The translations under genes and the position numbers were made by a program. The notes beneath the pieces are model-generated. The model searched no databases, was not told the DNA's origin, and worked only from the letters and a program-made list of their open reading frames with translations. A stretch of 44,320 nucleotides of DNA from Thomasclavelia spiroformis (lineage in GTDB: Bacteria; Bacillota_I; Bacilli_A; Erysipelotrichales; Coprobacillaceae). The DNA lies in NCBI GenBank assembly GCA_018369555.1, contig JAGZCC010000013.1, positions 1-44,320 of the forward strand, in the 5' to 3' direction. Of this stretch, positions 1 to 7,560 are shown piece by piece; position 1 is the first letter of the stretch; each line of letters starts with the position of its first letter.

Positions 1-84
1 AGGAGAACGAAAGAATACAGGAAATAGAGATATACTACCGATTTATTGGAAAAGTAGATTGATAAAGAGGGTTCATATCTTTAA

Positions 85-1887
85 CTAAGGGAAAGCGGTT
101 CTGGTGTCTTATATATCTATAATGATGATTTAAAACAATATGGCGAAGGGTATTGGCCTACAGTTGATCCATATCGTTTACCTGGAACAACTGTAGATAC
201 TAAAGAATTAAAAGATGGTGTTGGTTACAATAAAACTTCACCGCAATCTTGGATTGGTGGTACAACAAATGGTACAAATGGTAGTGCCGCAATGTATTAC
301 AATTCAACAAATTTAGGATTAGGAATGAACTTAAAAGCTCAAAAATCTTGGTTCTTCTTAAATGGAATGATTGTAAATTTAGGAACAAATATCACAGGTT
401 CTACTTCTGCAAGTATTGAAACGACTGTAGAAAATCGTATGATGACAAGTGATGAAAACAAAATTTCAATTAATGGAGTTAATTGGGACAAAACTAAAGA
501 AAGTAAAACATTAGATGATGGTTCATATGTTCATTTTACTGGTACTGGTGAAAATAATAATATTGGATATTATTTTATTAACGGTGGTAATGTTGACTTT
601 GCTAAAGACACAAGAACTGGTAGATATAATGATATAAATGAATATTTTGTAAATGATATTGATTATACAAATACATTCTTTAAAATGGGGATCAATCATG
701 GTCAAACTGCAAATAATGACAGTTATGAATATGTTATCTTACCAGGAAGTAGCGAAGCTGAGCTTGAAAACTTTGCAAAAAATAACACAATTGAAGTAGT
801 TCGTAATGATACTGATGTTCAAGCAATTAAAGATAGTGCAAATGGTGTATTTGCAATGAATGTATGGACAATGGATCCAGTCACTGTAGAAGGTATTACT
901 GTAAATGATTCAGCATCTATTTATACTGAAACAAAAGATGGAATCATGACAATTAATGTTAGCGATCCAAAACAAAAAAATGTTACTTTAAATATCAAAT
1001 TAGAAAAAGGTTATGAAAATGTAATCCAAAAAGATGATACAGTAACTATTAATGATGATGGAAGCTTTACAATTGATACTACTAAAAGTGCTGGAGCAAC
1101 ACATACAATTGTTGTAAACTTAGAAAAAACAGACAAAACAGCATTAGGTATCGCTATCGATCTAGCAAGCCAAGCTAATCTAGATAACGTAATTCCAGCT
1201 GTAGTAGAAGAATTCAATGCAGCATTACAACAAGCTAAAGATGTATATAATAATGCTAGTGCAACTCAAAAAGAAGTAAATAATGCATTTGATAGACTCG
1301 CAAATGCAATGCATATGTTAGACTTTAAACAAGGTGATAAAACAGCATTAAAAGCATTCATCGATAAAGTTAGTGGATTAGATTCAACTAAGTATACAGA
1401 AGCTACATGGACAACATTTGAAACCAAGTTAAATGAAGCAGTTTCAGTATATAACGATGAAAATGCAATGCAAAAAGAAGTAAATAATGCATATAACGAT
1501 TTAGTAACAGCCTTCTTGAACTTAAGATTAATTCCAAATAAAGATTTATTAAAAGACTTAATCAATCAAGCAGAAGGATTAGAAAGTGCAAATTATACCA
1601 AGGCAACATTTGATGGATTAACAAAAGCCTTAAATGAAGCCAAAGCAGTATTTGATAATCCAAATGCAACGCAAAAAGAAGTAGATAATGCAAAAGCTGA
1701 ATTAGAAAAAGCAATGGCTGGTTTACAAACAGTAACTGTAGATAATACAGTAAAAGCACCAATAAGTAACGGTGATACAACTGCAAGTGTAAAAACAGGT
1801 GATGAAAGCTTAACTGGAATATTTGCAACAATAACATTATTAAGTGTTGCGGGATACACATTATTTAAAAGAAAAGAAAATAATTAA
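85..1887 (+). pseudogene. 3' fragment of wall-anchored polysaccharide lyase family 8 protein with three FIVAR repeats
   Basis: The frame is open from base 85 to the stop at 1885-1887, but in the same frame bases 1-84 carry stops at 25, 55 and 82, and I find no lyase-like sequence there in any frame. The first ~110 codons match the C-terminal beta-sandwich of family 8 lyases (hyaluronate, chondroitin or xanthan): YWPTVDPYRLPGTTVDT, then a GSAAM stretch, KSWFF and an ETTVENRM element. The catalytic alpha-barrel (several hundred residues) is absent. Three FIVAR-type repeats follow (about 1132-1323, 1336-1527, 1537-1731), each with a QKEV-NA motif. The C terminus has a VKTGD sortase-like motif (1789-1803), a hydrophobic helix and a KRKENN tail. 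Extracellular, wall-attached glycosaminoglycan or polysaccharide degradation is known for the family; the substrate here is unknown. The first ATG in frame is at 292 but lies inside conserved sequence. It is either a pseudogene or a gene cut by a sequence break. Confidence 0.75.
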
Positions 1888-1901
1888 TAAATTACACGAA
1901 A

Positions 1902-1927
1902 CGGGATGATTTATTCATCCCGCTTTC
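1902..1927 (+). terminator. Rho-independent terminator of the lyase gene
   Basis: Perfect 8-bp stem CGGGATGA/TCATCCCG with a 5-base loop, 15 bases after the stop codon, followed by CTTTCATTTAT. Confidence 0.7.
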
Positions 1928-1988
1928 ATTTATATAAATATCATTTTATACTTAAATACTTTATTATATTCATTTCCTTTAAACAAAC

Positions 1989-2045
1989 AAAAAGAGATTT
2001 TTAATCATTAAATTTATTTATTCAAAAGATTAAAATCTCTTTTTA
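1989..2045 (-). terminator. Terminator of the tag-HAD operon (bidirectional)
   Basis: Long inverted repeat AAAAAGAGATTTTTAATC (1989-2006) with GATTAAAATCTCTTTTT (2028-2044), one base bulged, just past the stop codon of the leftward HAD gene. A T run follows on the minus strand. Confidence 0.7.
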
Positions 2046-2047
2046 AT

Positions 2048-2695
2048 TTATTTATTACATAACAATGCTTGTAATTCATTTACAGTTTTAACAATATAAT
2101 CAGCATGATATTGTTTAAATTCTTTAATATTTCCATATCCATATTCAACAGCGATACATGGTAGATTATGTTCATGAGCACCAATAATATCATGCATACG
2201 ATCACCGACCATAATTGCATCACCAGAATTAATTTGCCTGCTTTTTAGAACATATTCAATAACTTCACCTTTTTTACTTCTTCCATTTAATTCACTACCA
2301 CCAATAAAATCAAAATATTTACTTAAATTAAAATGATCCATTATTTTTTTTGCAAATACTTCTGGTTTAGAAGTTGCAAGTACTAAAATTTTATCCTCTT
2401 TCCTTAATGCCTTTAAACATTCTTCTATTCCTTCATAAACTTTATTATCAAAAATACCATCTACTCGATAATACTCTCGATATTTTTCAACTGCCGTAGT
2501 AGCATCTTCTTCATTAAATCCATAAAATTCCTTAAACGAATCTTTTAATGGTGGTCCAATAAAAGGTATCAATTCACATAAATCGTTAATCTCTATTCCA
2601 AAAGTATTTAAAGCATAACGAACTGATTTTGTAATTCCTTGCATAGGATCTGTAAGAGTTCCATCTAAATCAAATAAAATATATTTTCTATTCAT
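2048..2695 (-). CDS. HAD-superfamily phosphatase, phosphoglycolate phosphatase-like
   Basis: A 215-residue cytoplasmic phosphatase of HAD subfamily IA. It begins with motif I, FDLDGTLTDP (nucleophile Asp and general-acid Asp), carries a helical cap, motif II around VLATSKP, and motif III/IV GDRMHDIIGA near the C terminus. Such enzymes hydrolyse small phosphate esters such as phosphoglycolate, 5'-nucleotides or pyrophosphate; the substrate cannot be read from sequence. An earlier in-frame ATG at 2743 lies inside the upstream tag gene; the ATG at 2695 has AGGAGG five bases before it and starts directly at the HAD motif, so I use it. It follows tag with a 10-base gap and shares its transcript. 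Confidence 0.88.
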   Translation of the reverse strand: MNRKYILFDLDGTLTDPMQGITKSVRYALNTFGIEINDLCELIPFIGPPLKDSFKEFYGFNEEDATTAVEKYREYYRVDGIFDNKVYEGIEECLKALRKEDKILVLATSKPEVFAKKIMDHFNLSKYFDFIGGSELNGRSKKGEVIEYVLKSRQINSGDAIMVGDRMHDIIGAHEHNLPCIAVEYGYGNIKEFKQYHADYIVKTVNELQALLCNK

Positions 2696-2705
2696 GACAA
2701 CCTCC

Positions 2706-3251
2706 TCAATAACAAAAACAACCCTTTTCATGATCATCAACAACTCCTACAGCTTGTAAATAAGAATAGATTGTCACTGATCCTACAAAGCTCATTTTTC
2801 TTTTTTTCAAATCTTTGGAAATCTCATCAGATAGGGCTGATGTGGTTTTAATCATATCATCTTGATTCTTTATTATTTGATAGTTTGTAAAACCCCATAA
2901 ATACTTTGAAAAACTACCAAATTCATTTTGTATCTCAATAAAAATTTTTACATTTTTAATAGCAGCCTCAATTTTTCTTTTATTTCTAATAATATCTTTA
3001 TTTTCCATTAACTGCTTAATTTTGTTTTCATCATATTTTGCAATTTTATTAACATCAAAATTATCAAATGCTATTTTAAAATATTCTCTTTTTTTTAAAA
3101 TTGTAATCCAAGATAATCCCGCTTGAAATGTTTCTAATAAAAACATTTCATATAACTTTTCATCATCATAAACAGGTTTCCCCCATTCATGATCATGATA
3201 ATCTTTATATATTGTAGAATTTTCATCTACCCAACTACATCTTTTTACCAT
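2706..3251 (-). CDS. tag: DNA-3-methyladenine glycosylase I
   Basis: A 181-residue base-excision repair enzyme that removes 3-methyladenine from DNA. The Tag family signature is complete: RCSWV at the N terminus, YHDHEWG, ETFQAGLSW with the conserved Glu at about residue 40, and a C-terminal DDHEKGCFCY. The four zinc ligands of the family are present as Cys5, His19, His174 and Cys178. Length is normal for the family (about 185). The start has an AGAGAGGA ribosome site 6-7 bases upstream. It is the first gene of a two-gene leftward unit with the HAD phosphatase. Confidence 0.95.
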   Translation of the reverse strand: MVKRCSWVDENSTIYKDYHDHEWGKPVYDDEKLYEMFLLETFQAGLSWITILKKREYFKIAFDNFDVNKIAKYDENKIKQLMENKDIIRNKRKIEAAIKNVKIFIEIQNEFGSFSKYLWGFTNYQIIKNQDDMIKTTSALSDEISKDLKKRKMSFVGSVTIYSYLQAVGVVDDHEKGCFCY

Positions 3252-3307
3252 CGTTCTATCCTCTCTTTGTTATTTTAACATAAACTATAAAAGTTTTATA
3301 TTTTTTA

Positions 3308-3356
3308 TTGACTCAGATTTATTTTTTATATAATATATTAGTTAGTTTAATCTAAC
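3308..3356 (+). promoter_or_regulatory. Promoter with inverted-repeat operator before the bis-His membrane gene
   Basis: TTGACT at 3308-3313 stands 15 bases from TATAAT (3329-3334), or 17 from TAATAT (3331-3336). Just downstream, GTTAG (3341-3345) and CTAAC (3352-3356) form an inverted repeat with a 6-base spacer, between the -10 and the ribosome site. The TTAG...CTAA arms resemble operators of DtxR-type metal regulators, but that assignment is only a resemblance. Confidence 0.5.
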
Positions 3357-3369
3357 ACTAGGAGGGAAT

Positions 3370-3684
3370 ATGAATATTATTACAATAATTTGTTTAATCT
3401 TATTTTTATTATGTCTTTTTATTCCTATGAATAAAAAGATTTTACACTATCACATTCCTTTAGCATGGTCATTACTTGTTTGTTCAATTATTCATGGTAT
3501 TTTAGAAACAAACAATACAGCTATGGTTACTGGTAAACTAGCTTGGTTAAGTTTATTAATTCTTATTATTTTTGCTTATATTTTAAAAAGAAATAATCTA
3601 AACTGGAAAAAATTTCATATATCACTATCAATTATTTTTTCAATTTTAGTAATTATTCACATAATCCATGCTATTATACGATAA
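3370..3684 (+). CDS. Small four-helix membrane protein with paired histidines (possible b-type cytochrome)
   Basis: A 104-residue protein with four predicted membrane helices (about residues 3-20, 30-46, 56-72, 84-103). Helix 2 is bracketed by His28 and His42 and helix 4 by His83 and His97, each pair 14 residues apart, with extra His at 26 and 100. A His pair 13-14 residues apart on two helices is how ferric-reductase/NOX-type and cytochrome b561-type proteins hold two haems across the membrane. I infer a minimal dihaem cytochrome or ferric-reductase-like domain; no flavin or NAD domain is attached or adjacent. AGGAGGG lies five bases before the ATG. It is a single-gene unit with its own promoter and terminator. 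Confidence 0.7.
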   Translation: MNIITIICLILFLLCLFIPMNKKILHYHIPLAWSLLVCSIIHGILETNNTAMVTGKLAWLSLLILIIFAYILKRNNLNWKKFHISLSIIFSILVIIHIIHAIIR

Positions 3685-3708
3685 AAAACATCGCTTTATC
3701 GAATATAT

Positions 3709-3746
3709 AAAAATCACTGTAGATTAGCATATTTACAGTGATTTTT
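3709..3746 (+). terminator. Terminator between convergent genes
   Basis: AAAAATCACTGTA (3709-3721) pairs perfectly with TACAGTGATTTTT (3734-3746) across a 12-base loop. The A/T-rich flanks on both sides suit termination from either direction. Confidence 0.8.
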
Positions 3747-3766
3747 ATATATTTGAGATATTCATT

Positions 3767-4054
3767 TTATTCAATAAAACTATAAAGAAGTTTAACATAT
3801 TTATTAAATTCTTCTTTTCCATATGTTGTTAAATGGTAAGTTGTTTGAGGTTTATCACGTACGAATGTCTTTTCTTTGGTGATAAATCCTGCTTCTAAAA
3901 GTTTTGTTGTATGAGTTGTCATATTTCCGTTTGTGCAACGACATGCTTCTTTTAATTGATTGAAAGTTAAATCACCAACAGACAGACTAGCTATCATCTG
4001 TAATCTAATTTTAGATTCAAAAATCTTTGATGTCGATACTATTTTATTGTCCAT
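3767..4054 (-). CDS. Winged-helix transcriptional regulator (HTH_34/ArsR-like) paired with a membrane protein
   Basis: A ~95-residue single-domain winged-helix protein. IRLQMIASLSVGDLTFNQL leads into a recognition helix region around TNGNMTTHTTKLLEAGFI and a wing RDKPQTTYHLTTYGKEEF, typical of small MarR/ArsR-like HTH_34 regulators. It has no sensor domain and no metal-binding cysteine pair of the ArsR type. It is translationally coupled to the upstream membrane gene, overlapping its 3' end: ATGs at 4063 and 4054 are both possible, and I prefer 4054 for spacing to a weak GAAG site. The pair is probably autoregulated through the palindrome at 4761-4788. A decayed second copy exists at 5745-5930. 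Confidence 0.85.
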   Translation of the reverse strand: MDNKIVSTSKIFESKIRLQMIASLSVGDLTFNQLKEACRCTNGNMTTHTTKLLEAGFITKEKTFVRDKPQTTYHLTTYGKEEFNKYVKLLYSFIE

Positions 4055-4739
4055 TATTACCATTCTTCATAAAATAAATTGATAAACCAAAACCTACCAC
4101 TTGATAAAGTGAAAATTCATTCATAATACTAACAACATTTTTTAACCTTAAAACAAACATATCAATAGAGGAAATATTATAAAAATCAATTACATAAAAC
4201 TTTAAACAAAAGATTATACACATATAAACAAAAAAACGAATCAATAAATAATTATATCGTTTATCTTTAAAATATTTCATAAGATAAAACAACGCTATAA
4301 ATGTAATAACTAGATCAAACGAAAATGTATCATAAAGTCGAAGTATAACTCCTGCATTAAGATAATAAGAAATAGAAAATAATATCTTTAATAATGATAA
4401 CAAAACAGGAAATACTGTAAATGTCTTTAAAAAGTTTTTCTCTTTCAATGTCATATTTACTTTATTGGTTGCTATTACATATACAATTATCGCTATTAGA
4501 TTCAATGAAATCTTAAAAATTCTGTTAAATGTATAAAATGACTCACTTATAATAAAATGGAAATTACTTACTAATTGCCAATATATAAATAAAAATAAGT
4601 TAAGTACTAATAAATAACATATCCAGTAAATAAATACTTTTCTTATACCTTTATATGGAGTTGTATCATTTAAAACAAATTTCGCATCATCAATCGCATT
4701 ATTTATAATATCCAGATTAGAAATGCATTTATCTTTCAA
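4044..4739 (-). CDS. Integral membrane protein of unknown function, intact copy
   Basis: A 231-residue protein with a soluble N-terminal stretch containing INNAIDDAKFVLNDTTPYKG, then about six hydrophobic helices separated by charged loops such as TLKEKNF and KYFKDKRYNYL. I do not recognise a named family; the layout (cytoplasmic N-terminal segment, membrane part, small HTH regulator in the same operon) resembles membrane/regulator pairs in which the regulator is controlled by or controls the membrane partner. The start is a TTG at 4739, eight bases after AGAGGAGG; the ATG at 4763 lies inside the promoter palindrome and is not credible. It is paralogous to the frameshifted gene at 5921-6615, which uses the same TTG start. 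Confidence 0.8.
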   Translation of the reverse strand: MKDKCISNLDIINNAIDDAKFVLNDTTPYKGIRKVFIYWICYLLVLNLFLFIYWQLVSNFHFIISESFYTFNRIFKISLNLIAIIVYVIATNKVNMTLKEKNFLKTFTVFPVLLSLLKILFSISYYLNAGVILRLYDTFSFDLVITFIALFYLMKYFKDKRYNYLLIRFFVYMCIIFCLKFYVIDFYNISSIDMFVLRLKNVVSIMNEFSLYQVVGFGLSIYFMKNGNNGQ

Positions 4740-4760
4740 TATAATTCCTCCTCTTTTAAA

Positions 4761-4792
4761 CATATTTTAAGACCTATCTTAAAATATGTCAA
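4761..4792 (-). promoter_or_regulatory. Promoter filled by a perfect 12-bp palindromic operator
   Basis: CATATTTTAAGA (4761-4772) and TCTTAAAATATG (4777-4788) are perfect inverted arms around a 4-base centre. On the minus strand TTGACA (4787-4792) and TAAAAT (4764-4769) are 17 bases apart, so the palindrome fills the space from -35 to -10. This geometry predicts strong repression, most simply by the regulator encoded in the same operon. The element is repeated at 6641-6669. Confidence 0.8.
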
Positions 4793-5066
4793 AATAATAT
4801 TACAAAACAACTCCTATTACCTATAATAAAATTACATAAATATCTATTTTAAAAATGACTAACTACATCATATTTATAAATCATAACTAATCAAAATCAC
4901 ATAATAATAAAATATCAAGACTTTACTTAATATTATCATAATTGCTATATTTAAACATCATTACCTTTATTTTTACTATCATATTAAATACATTTATTAT
5001 AATATTAAGTATCTCAGATTTTCTATATTCTAAAAATATTAATAACTAAAAAAATAATAAAGTTAG
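4793..5066. other. Gene-free AT-rich stretch
   Basis: About 270 bases of very AT-rich sequence without an ORF preceded by a ribosome site and without a convincing promoter. It ends in the hairpin at 5067-5112. Confidence 0.5.
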
Positions 5067-5112
5067 AAACGACAATGTTTATGTGATTTAAATTAAAACA
5101 TTGTCGTTTTTT
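5067..5112 (+). terminator. Strong hairpin terminator, better oriented for the plus strand
   Basis: AAACGACAATGTTT (5067-5080) pairs with AAACATTGTCGTTT (5096-5109), followed on the plus strand by a run of Ts. It lies just past the stop of the leftward gene ending at 5127, but on the minus strand the following T tract is weak (TTTCTAACTTT). Confidence 0.7.
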
Positions 5113-5126
5113 ATTTTAATATAATC

Positions 5127-5741
5127 TTATAAATTAAAATTAACTGTAAAGGTTTTATTTGCAATTACACCTTGTGCTGAATACGTTTTTCCTTTGGCGA
5201 TAACTGAATATGTTGTATTAGAATTCTTAAATGAACCTGTATAACTTGACATTAAAAAATAGTTTCTTTTATTATTTTGAGTTACTGCTACCTTAGGATT
5301 ATACGAAGTATCAAATTTTGAACCATTATGTTTATATGTTAATGTCATACTATTATTCCCATTATAAAAAAGAACAGTTTTTTTAGCAAGCGTTGAACGG
5401 GTATTTGAATATATAGAAACATTGATTACATCCTCAATTTTAACAATTTTTAAGCATTCTTGCTCAAATTTTTTTAAATCAGTAGCTGCAATGTTATCTA
5501 AATATAATGAATAATCTCCGTTAAAATTACTATACATAGGTGAATCATTAAACTCTTTTTTAGATAAAATATACAAATCTTCATCATATTTTTCATTAAT
5601 AGAATCGATTATATTATAATATGGTGTTAATTTGTTAGTAGCATTAACATTACTACTATTTATACCAACAATTAAAAATAAACAAAACAAAAATATAATT
5701 TTTTTCATAATATTTACATTTTTTAAAATATTATTTATCAT
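5127..5741 (-). CDS. Secreted protein of unknown function
   Basis: A 204-residue protein with a signal peptide: basic start, MKKIIFLFCLFLIVGIN hydrophobic core, and a likely cleavage after NVNA. The mature part is rich in Asn, Ser, Thr and Tyr, with beta-prone repeats near the C terminus (SVIAKGKTYSAQGVIANKTF); no catalytic motif is recognised. The frame extends up to 5801, but those 20 codons align with the second half of the winged-helix regulator (MTTHTTKLLEAGF versus MITHCNKMYIKI), so they are the regulator remnant. The ATG at 5741 has GAAAGAAG about ten bases upstream; another at 5708 has no site. It sits between the two copies of the duplicated cassette, so it may be a passenger. Confidence 0.7.
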   Translation of the reverse strand: MINNILKNVNIMKKIIFLFCLFLIVGINSSNVNATNKLTPYYNIIDSINEKYDEDLYILSKKEFNDSPMYSNFNGDYSLYLDNIAATDLKKFEQECLKIVKIEDVINVSIYSNTRSTLAKKTVLFYNGNNSMTLTYKHNGSKFDTSYNPKVAVTQNNKRNYFLMSSYTGSFKNSNTTYSVIAKGKTYSAQGVIANKTFTVNFNL

Positions 5742-5744
5742 TAT

Positions 5745-5930
5745 AAAACTTCTTTCCCTTTTCTTAATTTTTATATACATTTTATTGCAATGAGTTATCA
5801 TATTTTCAATTATACAAAATCATACTTCTTTTAATCAATTAATGATTAGATCAACAATAAATAAACTAATACCATCCACAATCAAATTATAGATTCAAAA
5901 TCTTTAATACAGATAACGCTTTATTGTTTA
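5745..5930 (-). pseudogene. Decayed second copy of the winged-helix regulator
   Basis: Base-by-base comparison with 3890-4055 shows clear homology: shared blocks are AGATTCAAAA followed by ATCTTT or TCTTT, CTTCTTTTAAT, GAGTT-TCATATTT, and the flanking CTTTCATAAAATAAATTGATAAACC. The copy has lost its start codon, has a 2-base deletion near codon 8, contains stops, and fades out where the secreted-protein gene begins. It holds the same position after the membrane gene as the intact regulator. Confidence 0.75.
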
Positions 5931-6615
5931 GAATCAGTATCTTTCATAAAATAAATTGATAAACCAAAAACAACTATTTGATAAAACGAAAATTCATTAA
6001 TAATACCAATAATATCTTCAATTTTAAAAATAAGCATATCTATAGATTGTACAACATATACATTAACCACATAATACATTAGAAAAAATGTTATACACAT
6101 ATAAATAAACAAACCTATCAATAGATATTTATATCGCTTATCCTTAAAATATTTCATTATAAAAAAAAGCGCAATAAATGTAATAACTAAATCGAATGAA
6201 AATGTATCATAAAGTTGCATCATAATTTCTTTATTTATATAGTAAAACACCGCTGGTAACATTTTTATTAGTGCTAATAAAACAGGAAAAACTGCAAATG
6301 TTTTTAAAAATTTTTTTCTTTCAATGTAACATTGACTTTTTTTGTAGCTCTTATATATATAACTACCGATATTATATTTGATAAAATACAGAATATCCTA
6401 CTGTATACAGAAAATAACTCATTTTCAAAAAAACCTGTATGTGTAGAAACTTTAAAGTATGCATAAAACAACAAATTTACTACTAATAAATAAGTTGTCC
6501 AATAAATAAATACTTTTCTAATCCTCTGACATGGTGTTGCATCATCTAATACATATTTTGCATCATTGATTGCATTATCTATTACTGATAAATCAGAAAT
6601 ACGTTTATCCTTCAA
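5921..6615 (-). pseudogene. Second copy of the membrane protein, split by a -1 frameshift
   Basis: Codons from the TTG at 6615 (RBS GAGGAGGGGG) give KDKRISDLSVIDNAINDAKY through VTLKEKNF, then TAA. In another frame, LKTFAVFPVLLALIKMLPAV continues to the stop at 5921, colinear with the intact paralogue, including YDTFSFDLVITFIALF and FGLSIYFMK. The break is at about 6301-6317, where the minus strand reads A7-T5-A5; the intact gene has AAAAACTTTTTAAAG. One base is missing. It could be a true pseudogene, a sequencing error in a homopolymer, or transcriptional slippage. Confidence 0.8.
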
Positions 6616-6640
6616 TATAACCCCCTCCTCTCACGCTCTT

Positions 6641-6669
6641 ATTTTAAGACTTATCTTAAAATATGTCAA
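6641..6669 (-). promoter_or_regulatory. Second copy of the palindromic promoter-operator
   Basis: ATTTTAAGA (6641-6649) and TCTTAAAAT (6654-6662) are inverted around CTTA; on the minus strand TTGACA (6664-6669) and TAAAAT (6641-6646) are 17 bases apart. The arms are shorter than at 4761-4788 because the left flank has diverged. Confidence 0.75.
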
Positions 6670-6884
6670 AATATTATTTACAAAAAACAAATCAGTATAT
6701 ATAATATAATTAAAGAGTACTCTTAAAAAAGATTTAATAAAATAAAAATTTATCATTTATACATTCTTATTTATCAAAATATTTCAATCAAATTATTGCA
6801 TAATAAGTTCTTTATCAAATAGCTTTTATTCTTACTCATGTCTCTGTTTAAAATAAAACACTCATAAGTAAAGAACAAAAATTT

Positions 6885-7205
6885 ATGGAATTAACTAAAT
6901 CGATAGTTATAATATTATTATCAACATTGGTAATTATAGGATATAATTCAAGTAAAATAAAACTTAACAATGAAATGACTAAAATAACTGATGGGTATAT
7001 ATTTTTTGATTTATATACTATGCAAAGCGATAAAATTTATTCTACAGATGAACTTATTAGTATGTGTAATCAATATAATGTTTCAACAGTCCCAATCATT
7101 TTAAATATTAAAAATAATCAAGAACCTGCAAGATTTCCTACAAATATTAATCAAAGTGATGATAAATTAACTAAAGAATTATCTAAATTTTTAAAGGAGG
7201 GCTAA
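6885..7205 (+). CDS. Small membrane-anchored protein of unknown function
   Basis: A 106-residue protein with one N-terminal hydrophobic segment (SIVIILLSTLVIIGY) and a ~75-residue hydrophilic part, likely outside the cell, containing ISMCNQYNVSTVPIIL. No family is recognised. The ribosome site is poor (AAAGAAC ten bases upstream), so the start is uncertain or the gene weakly expressed. Its last codons contain the AGGAGGG site of the next gene, so the two are translated from one message. Confidence 0.6.
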   Translation: MELTKSIVIILLSTLVIIGYNSSKIKLNNEMTKITDGYIFFDLYTMQSDKIYSTDELISMCNQYNVSTVPIILNIKNNQEPARFPTNINQSDDKLTKELSKFLKEG

Positions 7206-7210
7206 TTAAG

Positions 7211-7486
7211 ATGAAAAAAGAAAATTTTATACAGTTTGATAGAGTATTTACATTTATATCATTTATATATATTTTTATATTTCCTTTCATTTTCCCTGAA
7301 AGAAATCGTATTATTTTTCTTTGTTTTTCACTAATATTTTTTATAGAAAAAATTGTTTCATTTATAATTTTTAAAGATAGCTTATCAAAAAACAAAAAAA
7401 TAATTTATTCACTAATTACAGCTATTTTTGTTGTAATGATAATTTTAGCATTAGCTGAATTATTTGGAGTTATTTCATTTGTTTAA
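7211..7486 (+). CDS. Small membrane protein of unknown function, about three helices
   Basis: A 91-residue, strongly hydrophobic protein with about three membrane segments (residues ~10-28, 33-52, 67-88) and a basic loop KDSLSKNKK. No family is recognised. AAAGGAGGG lies ten bases before the ATG, inside the end of the upstream gene; the genes are five bases apart. The unit ends at the shared terminator at 7526-7560. Confidence 0.65.
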   Translation: MKKENFIQFDRVFTFISFIYIFIFPFIFPERNRIIFLCFSLIFFIEKIVSFIIFKDSLSKNKKIIYSLITAIFVVMIILALAELFGVISFV

Positions 7487-7525
7487 TAAAAAAAATTTTT
7501 TTAAAACTTTTAATCAAATTTATTA

Positions 7526-7560
7526 AAAACAGATAGGTCTAATTTATACCTATCTGTTTT
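7526..7560. terminator. Bidirectional terminator between convergent genes
   Basis: AAAACAGATAGGT (7526-7538) pairs perfectly with ACCTATCTGTTTT (7548-7560). It serves the rightward pair and the leftward ABC-F gene whose stop codon touches it. Confidence 0.85.

Noticed and set aside
1562..1861. Leftward ORFs opposite the FIVAR repeats
   Set aside because: Antisense shadows of a repetitive coding region; low-complexity products and no ribosome sites.
5742..5801. Longer N terminus for the secreted protein starting at 5801
   Set aside because: Those codons align with the decayed regulator, and the ATG at 5741 gives a normal signal peptide.
6295..6320. Programmed ribosomal frameshift in the second membrane gene
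   Set aside because: No canonical heptamer with a downstream structure is evident, and the intact paralogue needs no shift.
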